Notes under the pieces: model-generated
Seen by the model: only the letters and a program-made list of their open reading frames with translations
Told to the model about the DNA's origin: nothing
The model's database searches: none
Shown: one piece after another, positions 49,196-61,500 of the stretch
Numbering within the stretch: position 1 is the stretch's first letter
Layout: each line of letters opens with the position of its first letter
Translations under genes and position numbers: made by a program
Source: Sarcocystis neurona
Lineage: Eukaryota > Apicomplexa > Conoidasida > Eucoccidiorida > Sarcocystidae
Reading direction: 5' to 3'
NCBI GenBank assembly: GCA_000727475.1
Contig: KL647290.1
Location: 1,672,910 to 1,736,909 of the forward strand
DNA: 64,000 nt

Positions 49196-50894
49196 GACAA
49201 GCTGCAGGACGTCTTGATTTGACGGGTCAAATTGCTGTGGGGGGATCTCGTAGCAGCTGCCTGTCACAGGGAAAAATGAATAATGCATGACGCGTAAATG
49301 TAGAGCTCACCAAGGGCACCGACGCAGGGGCCGACGTCGCACGGCGTGCTTCGTGATTATCATTCTTAAGAAGATGCCGTAGTTGACAAGAATAAATTTG
49401 GAGTCACGTACTCGAAGCTAAACAGTGAATAAGTGGGGAACGTAGAACCGTAGGACCGCCAGAGCAGCAGCGAACTTTGTAAGAGAGCTGGGTACTCAGT
49501 TCATGACGGATGCGACGTTACAGTGGCTGACACTTTCTTTGTCGTCAGAATAGTCTAGAAAAGCGTACAAGTTCAGATCATGTAGAGTCTTTATGTCTTT
49601 TACGTGACACTATCCAGTGCAAGCGCTGGATACAATAGTATTCGAGAGCCGCTGAAAAAGGACGAAAACGCCAATATGTGGCAGGAATCGTAGGTCCGAC
49701 AGCAACGATACGCCAACACCAAGTCCCCCAGCATTTTTTAGAGGGGCCGGATGGTGAGAAAAATCATCGGTGAAGAAGAGCAGAGTGGTTCTGAGAAGAG
49801 ACTGCGAGAAGCAGAGACCTTTTAGTGGATTGTTACGGTTGATTGACAGAGCTAAAAACGACCACACGTGGAAGAGGTGGTGAACGAGTGTGCACAACGC
49901 ATGATAGAGAAGCTAAAGACTATTGAGGACGTGTTACGGCGACCTGGGGTTGATGCTGTTTTGTTAATGCATTGTATGGGCCGCGGCGGCAAATTTTTTG
50001 GTGGTTAAGAGTAGTGGATAGACTTCTTCAGCCTGTGACACGGAAGAGCCGTGGCACACACTGTGTAGGGGTAAGACTCAGTAAACCGCAAAAGAGGATC
50101 AGAGGGCACCGTTCAACTCGGTGCTTTGGTGTGCACAAGTGAGAAAAGGCATCTTGATCTTTCGTGGGAAACTTCGCCGTGACTGTACGCTGAACACATT
50201 GTGACTTGAACCTTCATGAGCCGGATTGTGCGAGGCATTTCACGGGAGAAACAGGTAAAATTGCGGCTGTCTCATCAGTTGACTGAACGGAAGAACAGGC
50301 AGATTTGACTGCGCTGTATACACGTGCACTAATCTGCAGTCGCACCGTGTGCCAGAAGCGAGGGTTACTGGATGATAATAGTACTGATTCGGCGGCACCC
50401 CTGAAACCGTTACCTGCAGTCGTTGAATGGATACGAACGCAGACTTTTGCGGTATATCCTTTGCGCGGTTGCACAATTGCAGGGGGGGTTCTGCGGCCGG
50501 AGCACACAAGCAGAATGTCTTGCAATTTGTTAAGGGACGGACACGGTTTTACCGTCGGACTGCTCCAAAAACTGAGCGCAGACTATATTGACTTCTGCGC
50601 GCTGGTTGCTGTGTAGGGATTTCTGTGCGCATGGAGAGGGGTATGTACTAGCTCGCTGGTAGCACACATTCAGAACTTCGTAGTTCATCACTACGGTAAA
50701 GGAAGTCAGAGTGGTTAGTTCTCTTACACGCAGCGCACCCAAAATGTTGACTACCACTACTCACGGCATGTTCCTGCTATGTTCTGTAACAGAAATCTCA
50801 AAAGCTGTATCACAAGAGGAGACCGTGCGCAAAGAGTATACTGGTGGCGAGCAACACGGCGAACGACCCCTGATCCCTTAGAGACAAGCGTACA

Positions 50895-50921
50895 CATATA
50901 TATATATATATATATATATAT
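50895..50921. repeat. (AT)n microsatellite
   Basis: Twenty-seven bases of uninterrupted AT repeat in otherwise unique intergenic DNA. Confidence 0.85.
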
Positions 50922-52057
50922 CGGAGGTCCAGTCACTTATAAGAGTTCAACGCGGGATACAGCAGATGCTGTTTGACGGAAAAGCTGTTATCGCACTGCT
51001 TAAAAATAGAATGGAGAAGAAGCTCCATCTTTTTCAATCACTCAAGATTTGACACTTGAAGGGACGTCTCAGTCACCATCGGCTGCACGTAGGATGTGAC
51101 GTATACGTGGCCACACAAAGGCGACTACGGTTGGAACAGAGGACTCATGTATTGTAGAGCTCATGAGAAGGCGCAGGAAGCGCTTTCTTTCAGGATTCAA
51201 GCTAATGCAATTACGTGCTCAGTCAGCCGAGATGACTCGCGTTCGTGGCAACGAACGGTGCACGTAAGTGAGCTCAACTGCGTCAGTAAAATTTTGAATG
51301 GTGGAATTCAGGTGTGCGAAGTCTACAGAAGTGTCCGTATGTGTATACGTACGTGCAACGTTATTTGCCCGTCAGTACATCGGAGGAAGAAAAGTGACAA
51401 TAACAGTCAGCTGGGAAGTAGCGGTGAACTTGCGAACCCGTAGCTCCAACCACCGTGAAAATAGTTCGCGTAGAGGATTACAGTAGTAGCGGTGTATACG
51501 CACGTATGTGTACACCGAAGTACGCATAAGGGAGACAACGTATTACTTACTCTGAGCAACAACGAAGGTGGCTCTCCTCTTTTAGGTTAGTGAGAGCGTG
51601 CACCACAGGTTACCGTGGAGGCCCCTTTTTACATGGTCTTTTTCGAAGTAGACCGATAAACAACTCCACGTTTCTATGGATGTGCGTCCACTGTGTACAC
51701 ACGTATACAGATATATGCATGTTTACATCTGTGTACGAGTGTCGTGGCTCCGTTGCAGAGAGGGTGCTGCAGTTCACAGTAGCCTCGTACGGCTTCAGCG
51801 CCCAACTCAGGGGTGGCAGGCAGAGCATCTGGTTTTCCGAAGTAGCGGAGAGGCAGACAAGCAACGTGCAGATCGTGATATTGTTCGAATAACTTCCTGG
51901 TCGGAGACTCCATGTAGCGCGCTTTCCCCGTGGATGTGCTACAGGATGTTTTCGTGTACGACCTCTCACATCGGCGTCCTCAGAACACTCTCGTGCGCAC
52001 TCTTTAATGTGTTCCTTGAGCATGCATTGTGTGTGGACGGTTTTTTTTCTCTTTTGC

Positions 52058-52061
<4 letters not shown>

Positions 52062-52088
<27 letters not shown>
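52062..52088. repeat. (GT)n microsatellite
   Basis: Twenty-seven bases of uninterrupted GT repeat, followed at once by CGTGTAC. Intergenic. Confidence 0.85.
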
Positions 52089-52093
<5 letters not shown>

Positions 52094-55000
52094 ACATCCG
52101 TCCTGGTATAGTGTTGCTTATATTAACCTTCAGTCTCTTGTAAGAGGGGTGGGATGCATACCCTTTCGGTGAGCGCAGCCTGATTGGCTTAATATACGCC
52201 ACTGCAGAGATGTGCCGGGGACACAACGGTCTCCGGTAGAACCGACGGAAATAACCTGCTTTTGACTCAAGGGCCACCGCTGTTTGTGTTTGTTTGCTCC
52301 GCCACTCCAGCAAATTATCCTCCTGTTCCTCCTACAGGATTAGGAATGTCACGTCGTGTGTATGCAGCCCAACCACGCACACCGTATGTGTACGTCTGCA
52401 TTTTTATGCGTTCGCCCACGTATGTACTTCCCTACGTAGTTACGCGCGTGTTTCCGTTGGTAAACGTTCCAGGCAAACGGAGGGCCGCATCCCGGCCTCG
52501 TGAAAGGTATGAGCAAGGTTTGGACGGCTACGCTTTTCAAATTGGAGGCGGTTTCCTACTCACATCCCTTCGAACAGCAAGCGAAGCCTTTCCTCTCAAT
52601 CACAACCGCACAGTCCATTTGCAGTGGTGTCCGTTTGTGCGGATACAACACTGTGTGCGTGAATCCATATGTATGTCACCTCTCAACATGCATGTAGGAT
52701 ACTTGTCCGCTTCGTGAATAAACCTACCCGCGCTCCTTCGTCCAATGGTGCCTCGTATTTTTGCTGTGTAAGGCGCGAATGCGGCGCTGTTGTGAAGAAT
52801 GCCCATGATGTATCCAAGCTCCACCTAAGTCACTTGTCGCACATCGCGCTCTGGGCGCGAAGAAACAAGCTGCCGGTGTGACACGCATGCACCTGTCAGA
52901 AGGTAATGTCGATGAATCCGCCGCAGTACGTCTTGCGACGCATCTTAAACAGTACAAAAGTTCTTTGCTGCTTTGAACCTTTTGATTTTCGGGTTCCCTC
53001 GCACCGTTTCTTCTCCTCCCTCGTAGCTGCCGGCGTACAGACACCAGCCGTGCACAAGAGAAGTTCCTACGGGAGTACCCCCACCCAGTCCTCTGAGCAG
53101 CGTAGAAGCTTACTCTTCGCATCGTGCGGGTAATTTTCTGGAATTATCTTCGTTTAATTTGTATTCCTTTGGCACCTTAGTCGTTTCTCAGGCGCTCCGT
53201 CCCCGTGTCCACGACGCACCCTGCACCGGTGCGTAGAGGGTTTTTCCTCTCCGATGGCCTCCACCACGCCACTGTACTTTGCGATTGTTGGTGCTCCTCC
53301 CTCATAACACTAAAGAACTTAAGCTTTCCTTGTCGGGCTCGTTTTTTCATTGAGCAATCCGCTGCCTCACTGTAGCCCCGCTCCCCCATTTCCTGCGTAG
53401 CTGCATCGATTTTAACCCTAACACGAAGTGCGTTCACGTAGAAAGCGGCACTAATATTCGCGCTTCTTAGCGACTGTTTATTTCTTGGGGAGGTTGTCGT
53501 CAGCTCTTGTGTCCCTACTTTTCTGCTTTCCCTCGATATTCTCTTCCCCTACCTCCACACCCGGTTCCTTTCGTGTGCCCTCCGTGACTCGCTCTCGTGT
53601 GTTGCACGGTTCTCTTGAAGTCTTGCTTTGTCCGGTCCCCCTGCCGCTTCTGCTCTTCCGAGTCAACTTTTGTTTTACTCCAGTACTGAAACAGTGAGTC
53701 CTCAAGTTGTCAACTGCTTAGTTGTTGGAGGCTTTTTGTCAGAAACTTGGTTGCTCGGCGTTCCCCGACTTACTGCCCGGTATTTGTAGGCCTCTGCTCA
53801 CAGGCTCATCTAGCATAGTTTGCTTTCACATTTTTCCCGAGAAAACAGTAGAAGCCCTTCTACACTGTCACCTCTCTGTACACACACTTCACAACAACAC
53901 GTCCAGAACACCACCCTCGTATACACTCAAGAGTATGTAGCGCTCCTGTGTTTTGCACACGTGCGGCACACTAATACGGTGCGCGAATTGTTTTTTGCCT
54001 CGTTCCACATCCCGGTGCCGGTCTCCGCTGGAGCTGGTTTGATCTACGGCAGTCAGAAGAGATGAGTAAAACCGCCACGTGACCAGCTTAACAGATAACG
54101 TGTGGCCGTCTGTATCAGACATATGGGGAGCATACGCTCTTCTGCACAATCTCTTCACTTTTCTCCGTTCAAACTCGGCTGAAACACCTTCTTTAAAAGG
54201 GTCGCCAGACTCTCCTCCTACAAAATCGAGTATCTACACGCTTTCTGCACTTCTAAAAATTTTTGCGTCTAGCTGTTAACTCTTGCGAGTCGTCCTTCGC
54301 GACCACACTAATTCCGACACTTGTCGATTCCTAACGCAGGAATCTCCGACAGCTACGACGGATCTACTGCGTTTTTTGTTGGGCATGACGTCTTCGATGT
54401 GTGTTCATTGAGGCTTGTTCTTCCCGCTGTCTGTACACTCCTTGACAATTCTCCCGTGTGCTCTCTGTACAGTGGACGGAGATTCCACAAAAGTATACGT
54501 TGGATTCACTGCTGTCTTGCGATTCCGCATGGTCCCCTATACAATGGTGAGCACACCAAACTACGCAGACAATGTGCTGACACACATGTGATGACTGTTT
54601 AGTTTTTGCGAGGAATTCGTCTCTCGTCTCCAACAGACACGTTTGCTGATTCGGAAACTTGTGTAAGCCTTCTTAAGAGCCACCGGACACTCGCATTCGC
54701 TGCTGGCCGCTTTCTGTTATACTTATGCTTCAGTCGTAAAAACTGTGCTTTTTTTCCGTCCCTAGCTGGGCATGTGAAGCTGTGTGTGTTGTAACAGAGT
54801 TGGGTCTCTGTACTTACTAGATCGTGTATGTGCTGAATATGCAAGCATATCCATGCCTACATTTACGCAAATGTCTCTACGCATGCATATATATATGTAT
54901 ATATGTATTTGTATACACATATATATGTGCACACACACCTACGTACATTCGTATGCTTTGTATACCTGTATACAATTCTATGCAGATACGAATATGTGCA

Positions 55001-55385
55001 TCGAGTACTAGTGGATGTGTGGTTTTACGGCTGGTATGTTGCAGCGTCTACCTCTGTAGTCATGCGTGTATTTCCGTGGGAATCTGTATGTGTACGCGAT
55101 GTTCATATGCCTTCGTATACATTTATGCTTGTAGGTCTCCAGGGTGCATATGCATTCATATGCATTTCTGCTTGTAGCTCTCTATTGTATGGTAGTCATA
55201 TAGAAGATCAGAATCTTCCTCTTCATTTGCGTATGGACTACCTGTAGATATACGCCTCAAACCTCGCTGGATATTTGTGTGTGTGTCAGCAGAATCTGCT
55301 GTAGCGCGTTTCGTATACATAGATACTGCATGATTTTCCAGCACCATGCATCTGACTGCGTGGAGCAGTGTGCATTCCTGTGCAT

Positions 55386-55405
55386 GTATATATATATATA
55401 TATAT
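55386..55405. repeat. (TA)n microsatellite upstream of the Nup50-like exons
   Basis: A pure TA run of 20 bases, at about the point where the repeat-rich style of DNA resumes. Confidence 0.7.
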
Positions 55406-55596
55406 GTGTACATGCGTCGTCCCACGGCTTCTGGCTGTCTTGGTGCCCACCTGTCTCTACATATATAAACAACAACGTCTATAGTGAAATCTATTACCTG
55501 TGTGTAGATACTCATAAACATTAGACGTGAGCACAAGGCGAGCTATTCTATATTTTGAGGTGAGGATACAAGTTGTTTTTGCGTACGTGGTGCCAG

Positions 55597-58500
55597 GAGA
55601 AGGCGGAAAGCGCTGCAGCAATACCTGCAGCGGTTGCTGTCGCGCAGGAGGAAACTGGTGCTGGTGGAGGGGGCGGAAGAGGAGGAGTGAAGCGGAAGCA
55701 GGCGTTGGATCCACATCTGCTCCGAGATCAGCAAGAAGGGAAGGCGCTTCCAGCAGCCGCTTCTGCGCACGCAGAGGCGGATACCGCAGGGGGACTGCAG
55801 CAAGCAGACGCGGCCACGCTGCACAAGAGGGAGTGAGAGCTTGCTGAGTTGACACCTCTGCGTTTTCAATTCTCCTGTTGCACGTAGATACCCAGCATCT
55901 GCATACGTATATACGAATGTGCAGCTGCGTATATGCGCATGAATCCGTGGCTCACTGCGTCTCAACCGAATTTGAGAAATATTCACGAAGGAGGCAGGAG
56001 GAGAAAAGACAAGGGGGAGACCTCTTCGAGTAGCCCTGCGACGCTCTCGGCGGAGGTGGTTACGGGTCTTTAGGAGCGTCATCTTTGTTTAGCCGCGGGT
56101 TACCAATTTGTGGATAGATATCGTCCTACTTTTGTTGCACGCGTATTGATCTCAAAATATATCTCAGTCTCTCTACGTCCGCGCACCCCCTCAAGCGCCA
56201 AGCTGCTTGCTGAAGACCTGTAAAGGCGTTCTGCTCGTCTGTATGAGTGCTGTCCGTTTTCACGTTATCGCGACAACGCTGCTTACTGCCCTTATCTGGC
56301 CGTTGCTACACACATATATATATGTATATATCTTCCTCCGTCTTCGCTCCAGTCTCCTCCTCTCCGCGCGTTTATCTACCCGCGTCCCTGTCAGGGTCCT
56401 TAGCGTTTCGTACCTGGCACTGATTGTGTCCGCCTGTTGATTTGTCGTGTTCCAGTACCGTAAGACGCTGCTTCGAGTGTATCTCTCAATAGATGTTTGT
56501 CTCGCTCTTTCTACGTTCAGACTTCTGGTAGCCTTTGTCGCTTCTCTTTTCCCTTTTTGATCCAAATTCTCGGCGTCCCTGTATGACACACATCTCCTGC
56601 GTCTCCTGCCACCTACGTGACACCTGCAACATGTCACCTCCACATGCACTTTCCCACAGCTTGGCTAGCTTTTCCGCTTATGTGGTCTCCGGTCCTATGG
56701 ATAAACGTGTATGCACAGATCTATATATATGAATAGATCGGTGGTAGGTACACACGCATGCGTGTGAACGCATGTGAACTTGCATAAGGATTGCTGGAAT
56801 CGCCTGCGACTGATCCACTTGTACTTTTTCATCGCACTGCTTCACGCTTGCTACACACGCGCGTATCACGTCTTCGTTTTGGGGGGGACAAGTCTCTGTT
56901 CCTGTTGGTGCATGCTGACACTCGTGTTGCCACATGAAGAACAGTTTCATCGAAACACACGCCCATGTCCACGATACATGCATAAGACGTAACGCTCAAA
57001 TCCGTGTGTACATGGACGCCCGCTCTTACTCGCATATCGTAGATGTGTACAGCCACACTTGGGCTGGATAAGCTTTTATTTCTTTAAAGGAGTGACAAGA
57101 TGAAATTTTTTGACGATTAAGGAGCCGCTTGTGTCAAGGTTTCTAGGCGTCGTAGACGATGATGCGTATCTCATGTGTGTGCGCTAGTAGAGGCGTTGTG
57201 GCCCTTTGTATTGAGATGTGCTGTGGTGCTTTCTTTTCTGCCATTTTGGGAGCGTAACACTCCGTCCGCGTTCCTCTCTACTGCTTCCACATCGTACCTG
57301 TTGTCGTGCTGTAACTGTTGCTGCGCTCATTGCAACTGCTGCTATTGCTGTTGCTGCTGTGGCTGTTGCTGCTGCGGTTCGACGGTGGCAGGCGGCTACG
57401 CATTATTCGCCCGAACAGCGGGGCTGCTCCGACCCGTTCTCCTCCTCCAGCAGCGGAGAAGGCAGCAGCGACACCAGCAGCCGTAGTGGGAGGAGCACCG
57501 GGACCAGCAATAGAGTTGAAGCAGAACGAAAAGGCAGGAGAGACCGACGACACCAAGCCTGCGGAAGGACCGGAGTGTAGCACGGACGCCGCTGTGGGGG
57601 CGAAAAAGGTGACTGCACGCTCCAACTGTGGCACAGTGGGGTGCTGGTGCAATGTCCTTACACCCCCGCATGCAGTGACTTTGCACGGGGTGTCAGCGCG
57701 GCGGTATCTTCCTAGTGACGACTCACCTTCATATTCTGTTCTCGTATACATAGAGTTCGTTTGACAGTCTTGTACCGCCGGTGGCGTTCAAAGGCAAGGA
57801 GGCTACACTTGGGCTCGCTACACAACAGAGTGTTCCGGCGTCTGTACACCGTGCAGTGCTAAGCGTCAACAGTGTGGCTACTCTTGATAATTTGCGCGGA
57901 CTTTGTACTTAAGAGAGTACACTCGTAGACGTGTGCGTAAAAGCGTACCCATGTATGCGTACCCACATGACGACGAATAGAGTAATGATTCGTAAAGAGA
58001 TGTGTATGACTGACTGTCCTGTGCGGTGCTGGTAGGCGCGCACTGCTGAGACGGGGGAGCAGTTAGAAGCTGCCGGCAGCATCACGAGCGCCCAGGACAC
58101 ACCTGCAGCAGCAGCGAAGGGAGCTGCTGAACCCAGCAAAGCGGCTGCTGCTGGTGCTGCTGCTGCTGTTCCACCCGAACCAGGGGAGCCTGCGGCCCCG
58201 GCGACGGCGACTAAACCCGGCTTGTTCAGCAGCGCGTTCGCTGCTCTGGTGAGAGTTTCAAGATAGATGTCCTCTGCTCTCTATGCAGAGACAAGTGCTG
58301 AGCTTGTCATCTACGTATACATAAATATATTTATGCATGTACATACAAATCTGCACGTGACTCTCTACGAGGATGGAGATGGGCATGTATACGTCGAACC
58401 TCTGCTCTCTGAGAGTGCACCCGGGTGGAGACTCGTCCTACGCTTCCAGCAAGAGAGGACATCAACTGACGCGCAGGTTATTTATGCCTGTACTTACGTA

Positions 58501-61500
58501 TATATATAAACATGCCTACATTTTTTACGTCTATACACTTAGCTTTACACATATTTATATGTATATATATATATATATACACACGTACATGTATATATAT
58601 ATATATGTATTCGTATGTACCTGTGTGTGCCTACGTATGAATGTACATGCACAGGTCTGCATGGACCTGTGTGAGTAGCGGAGCTCAGGTCATTTTTCCT
58701 CATCAAGTAAGTGGTGTCTTGTTTCTGGAGTGTCTTCGTTTCCTTTAGTTTTCTGTCACTTCTTTTGGCTTATTCTTCGACTGAAAGAAGAGAACAGGCA
58801 AGGCGAAGTCGTAAAGAGTAGGTTAAGTGCAGGCACGCGTACGCATAGATGCACTTCTGAGTGAGTGTTGTCTTGTTCGTACGCACCTGCTGTAAGTTTT
58901 CTCGAGGATTTTTTCTTCTCTCCCACTGTATACGTATGTGGATCAATTTGTGTGTGTGTGCAACTGCCTGTGTACAGGTGTGTGTGTACGCCTCTCTACG
59001 TATGTAAGTGCGTTTGGGTATCTCCGTATATGTGTTTATAGGTTTGTCTGTACGGCTGTGTATGTCTATGTATAATGGAAGCATGTGTGTATTGGCGTAT
59101 GTGTAGATGCGAATTCGTGTGTATGTAAGCATATGTAATGAATGTGCCTTTCTATGTAGGGGTGCCTGTAAATTTACGTACACATGTATGCGTGTACTCG
59201 TCCCGTAAGTGTTCGTTTGTGTGAATTCATCCGTCTACCTACACGACACCATATACTTAGCTTTGTACATGTGCGTCCGTAGCCACCTTTCTGCATATGT
59301 TTCTGCCATGCTCCCTCTCCACGTGTCTACCGGTGGCCCCGCCGTGTCTCCCTGTTCCTCACGTTTATCTGCATGTATATCTGCTGCGTCGGTTTTGTAC
59401 CTGCAGCCCGTGCCTGCATTCCTGACGGTGACTCTTAGTGGAGTGACGCTGGGTGCTTTGCTTGCAGCAGCAGTCGTCTCCCTCATCTTTTTTCTTGTCG
59501 GGATCCAGCAGCAGCAGCACCACAGCAGGAACGGGAGGATCTGGCAGCAGCAGCAGCAGCTCGCTGTTTGGCAGCACGCTCTTCTCCTCGAAATCTTCGT
59601 CCTTATTCGCAGGCCTGTGTAACACCAACAGTCTTTTCCCTGCATCTGGAGCAACAGCAGGAGGAGCAGCAGCCGCTCCTGGCGGACTTGCGGCTGCAGG
59701 CGGCTCGCTGGACGATGCCAGTGAAGAGCAGAAACCCGAGGAACCCAGTCTTTTAGAAGAAGGTCAGGACGCCGCAGGGGAAACACGAGCAGCAGCAGAA
59801 GAATGAGCGGAAGCGAGCGAGAGTGATGCAGCAGCAGTAGCAGTGTTGTTCAGGCATCGTGGGCAGCGGCAGTAGCAGCAGGAGTGGAGTGACATTAGGG
59901 GAGGGAGAAACTAGGGGAGCTGAAACAGCAGATGATTCGTAGACCGGCCAGAAGCTGTAGTAGTAGCGAAGAAGAGAAAACGCAGGATTCGACCAGGGTG
60001 GAACTCCGTAGCGGCAGCGCAAGCGCAGGTCCAGGCGATGATAAGCCTCTCCGCGATGGGAGCCGCAGGTGAAGGAGGAGGAGGAGGAGGACGGTAACAA
60101 GAGCAGGAGTGAGTGAAAAAGAAAGTGAAAGGATGCGCAGCAGGAGCAAATTATGGGAGTAGTGAAAAACAGGAGTGCAGAAGGATCTTTTGCGCCGTAA
60201 AGAAAGAGGAGGTCGGGGACCGACTACCACCAGGACGTTAAAGAAGTGGTGCTGCTGCGTACAGCGATGTGTGCATACATGCGCGGCGATGTACACATGC
60301 GTCTTCAGCTGTTCCTCTATTTCTGCTGCGCGGCGGTTCGAGATGTAGAAACGCATACATACATGCGTGGAAATACGCTACCGGTATGTCTACATATGTG
60401 GACACATATATGTGTATTGCGATACTGCTGTAGACTTGTGAATGCTTGTGCACGTGTATGTAAAGATTTCTTGGCGTGCGAGTGCTCTGTGAGACATGGG
60501 GCGTGAATGCAGTAGCAGTGCTGCTTGCCCCGCCTGGGCAGGAGTTCTCAGGGAAGGAATCTTTTCTCCCCCTTAAAGAACATATATTTTCACATACACC
60601 TTTGTACCTCAGCGCATGTGGATAAGTGCGAATATACATATGTGTTTATATGTGAAACTCAGCATCTCTCTGTGTAGCTATACGCATGTTTGTGTGTGTA
60701 TGTGTCTGTACGCACCTGTATTTGAACATGTGTGTGCACATCATGAATATGTATTATTAATATTATATATTGAAGAATGCAAGAGATACAGGTACCCGTC
60801 TGAACTCTCTCGTATATACACACGTAGGTGTGCCTCACAAGCACATGGCTGGGGGCGTGAGACGTATACATACACACACACACACACACGACTTTCCTGC
60901 TGCGGCTTCGGCTGCTGCCGCTGTTGTTCGTGCAGTTACTGCTGTGCGCAGGTGTGATGCGCGCCACGTGTTCTGCGTTCTGATTTTTTCTGCAGAGGCA
61001 AACGAAGACGAGGACGTGCTTTTTACGGATGTAAGTCTTCCACTTGTAGTACGCCGCGTCGGTCCTACTCTCACTAGTTCCCTCCTGATTTTTGCCTAAG
61101 TCGTACTTCCTGCGTGTGTCCCTCCTCGTCGTTTCCCCAGCGGCCGTCTACCGCCTCCTCACGTCTTCCACCGCGCCTTTTTTTTCGTCCTTTCTGTGAT
61201 GCGTTGATTGACCGCCTGCGTGCCTCCTCCTGCTTGCTGCACACCGCTGCAGTCTCAGCTGAGCTGTTGCTGCTGCTGCTGCTCCGGCGAAGACACGATG
61301 CCGTCGCGCTGCGGCGGCGCCACGGCCCTTTTGCAGCCGCGTTGTTACTACTACAGTCAAGGAAAGGCAAATGTTTCACGTGCGGCGAAAATACGTATAT
61401 GTGGTTGGGAGGCAGCACACACGCCGACAGAGAGTGTACGGAGCGTCGAGAGCAGCCGCGTACGGACATCTAACCGCAGTAACAGGGACAGCAAACAACC

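Larger units (their letters stand above)
49196..55596. other. 6.4-kb interval without a recognised gene
   Basis: Only short frames are found (the longest about 150 codons, without motifs). It contains an (AT)n run at 50895-50921 and a (GT)n run at 52062-52088. From about 54.8 kb the TA/TG microsatellite style of the next gene begins. The 5' exon(s) and promoter of the Nup50-like gene should lie in the right-hand part, but I could not identify a start exon. Confidence 0.4.
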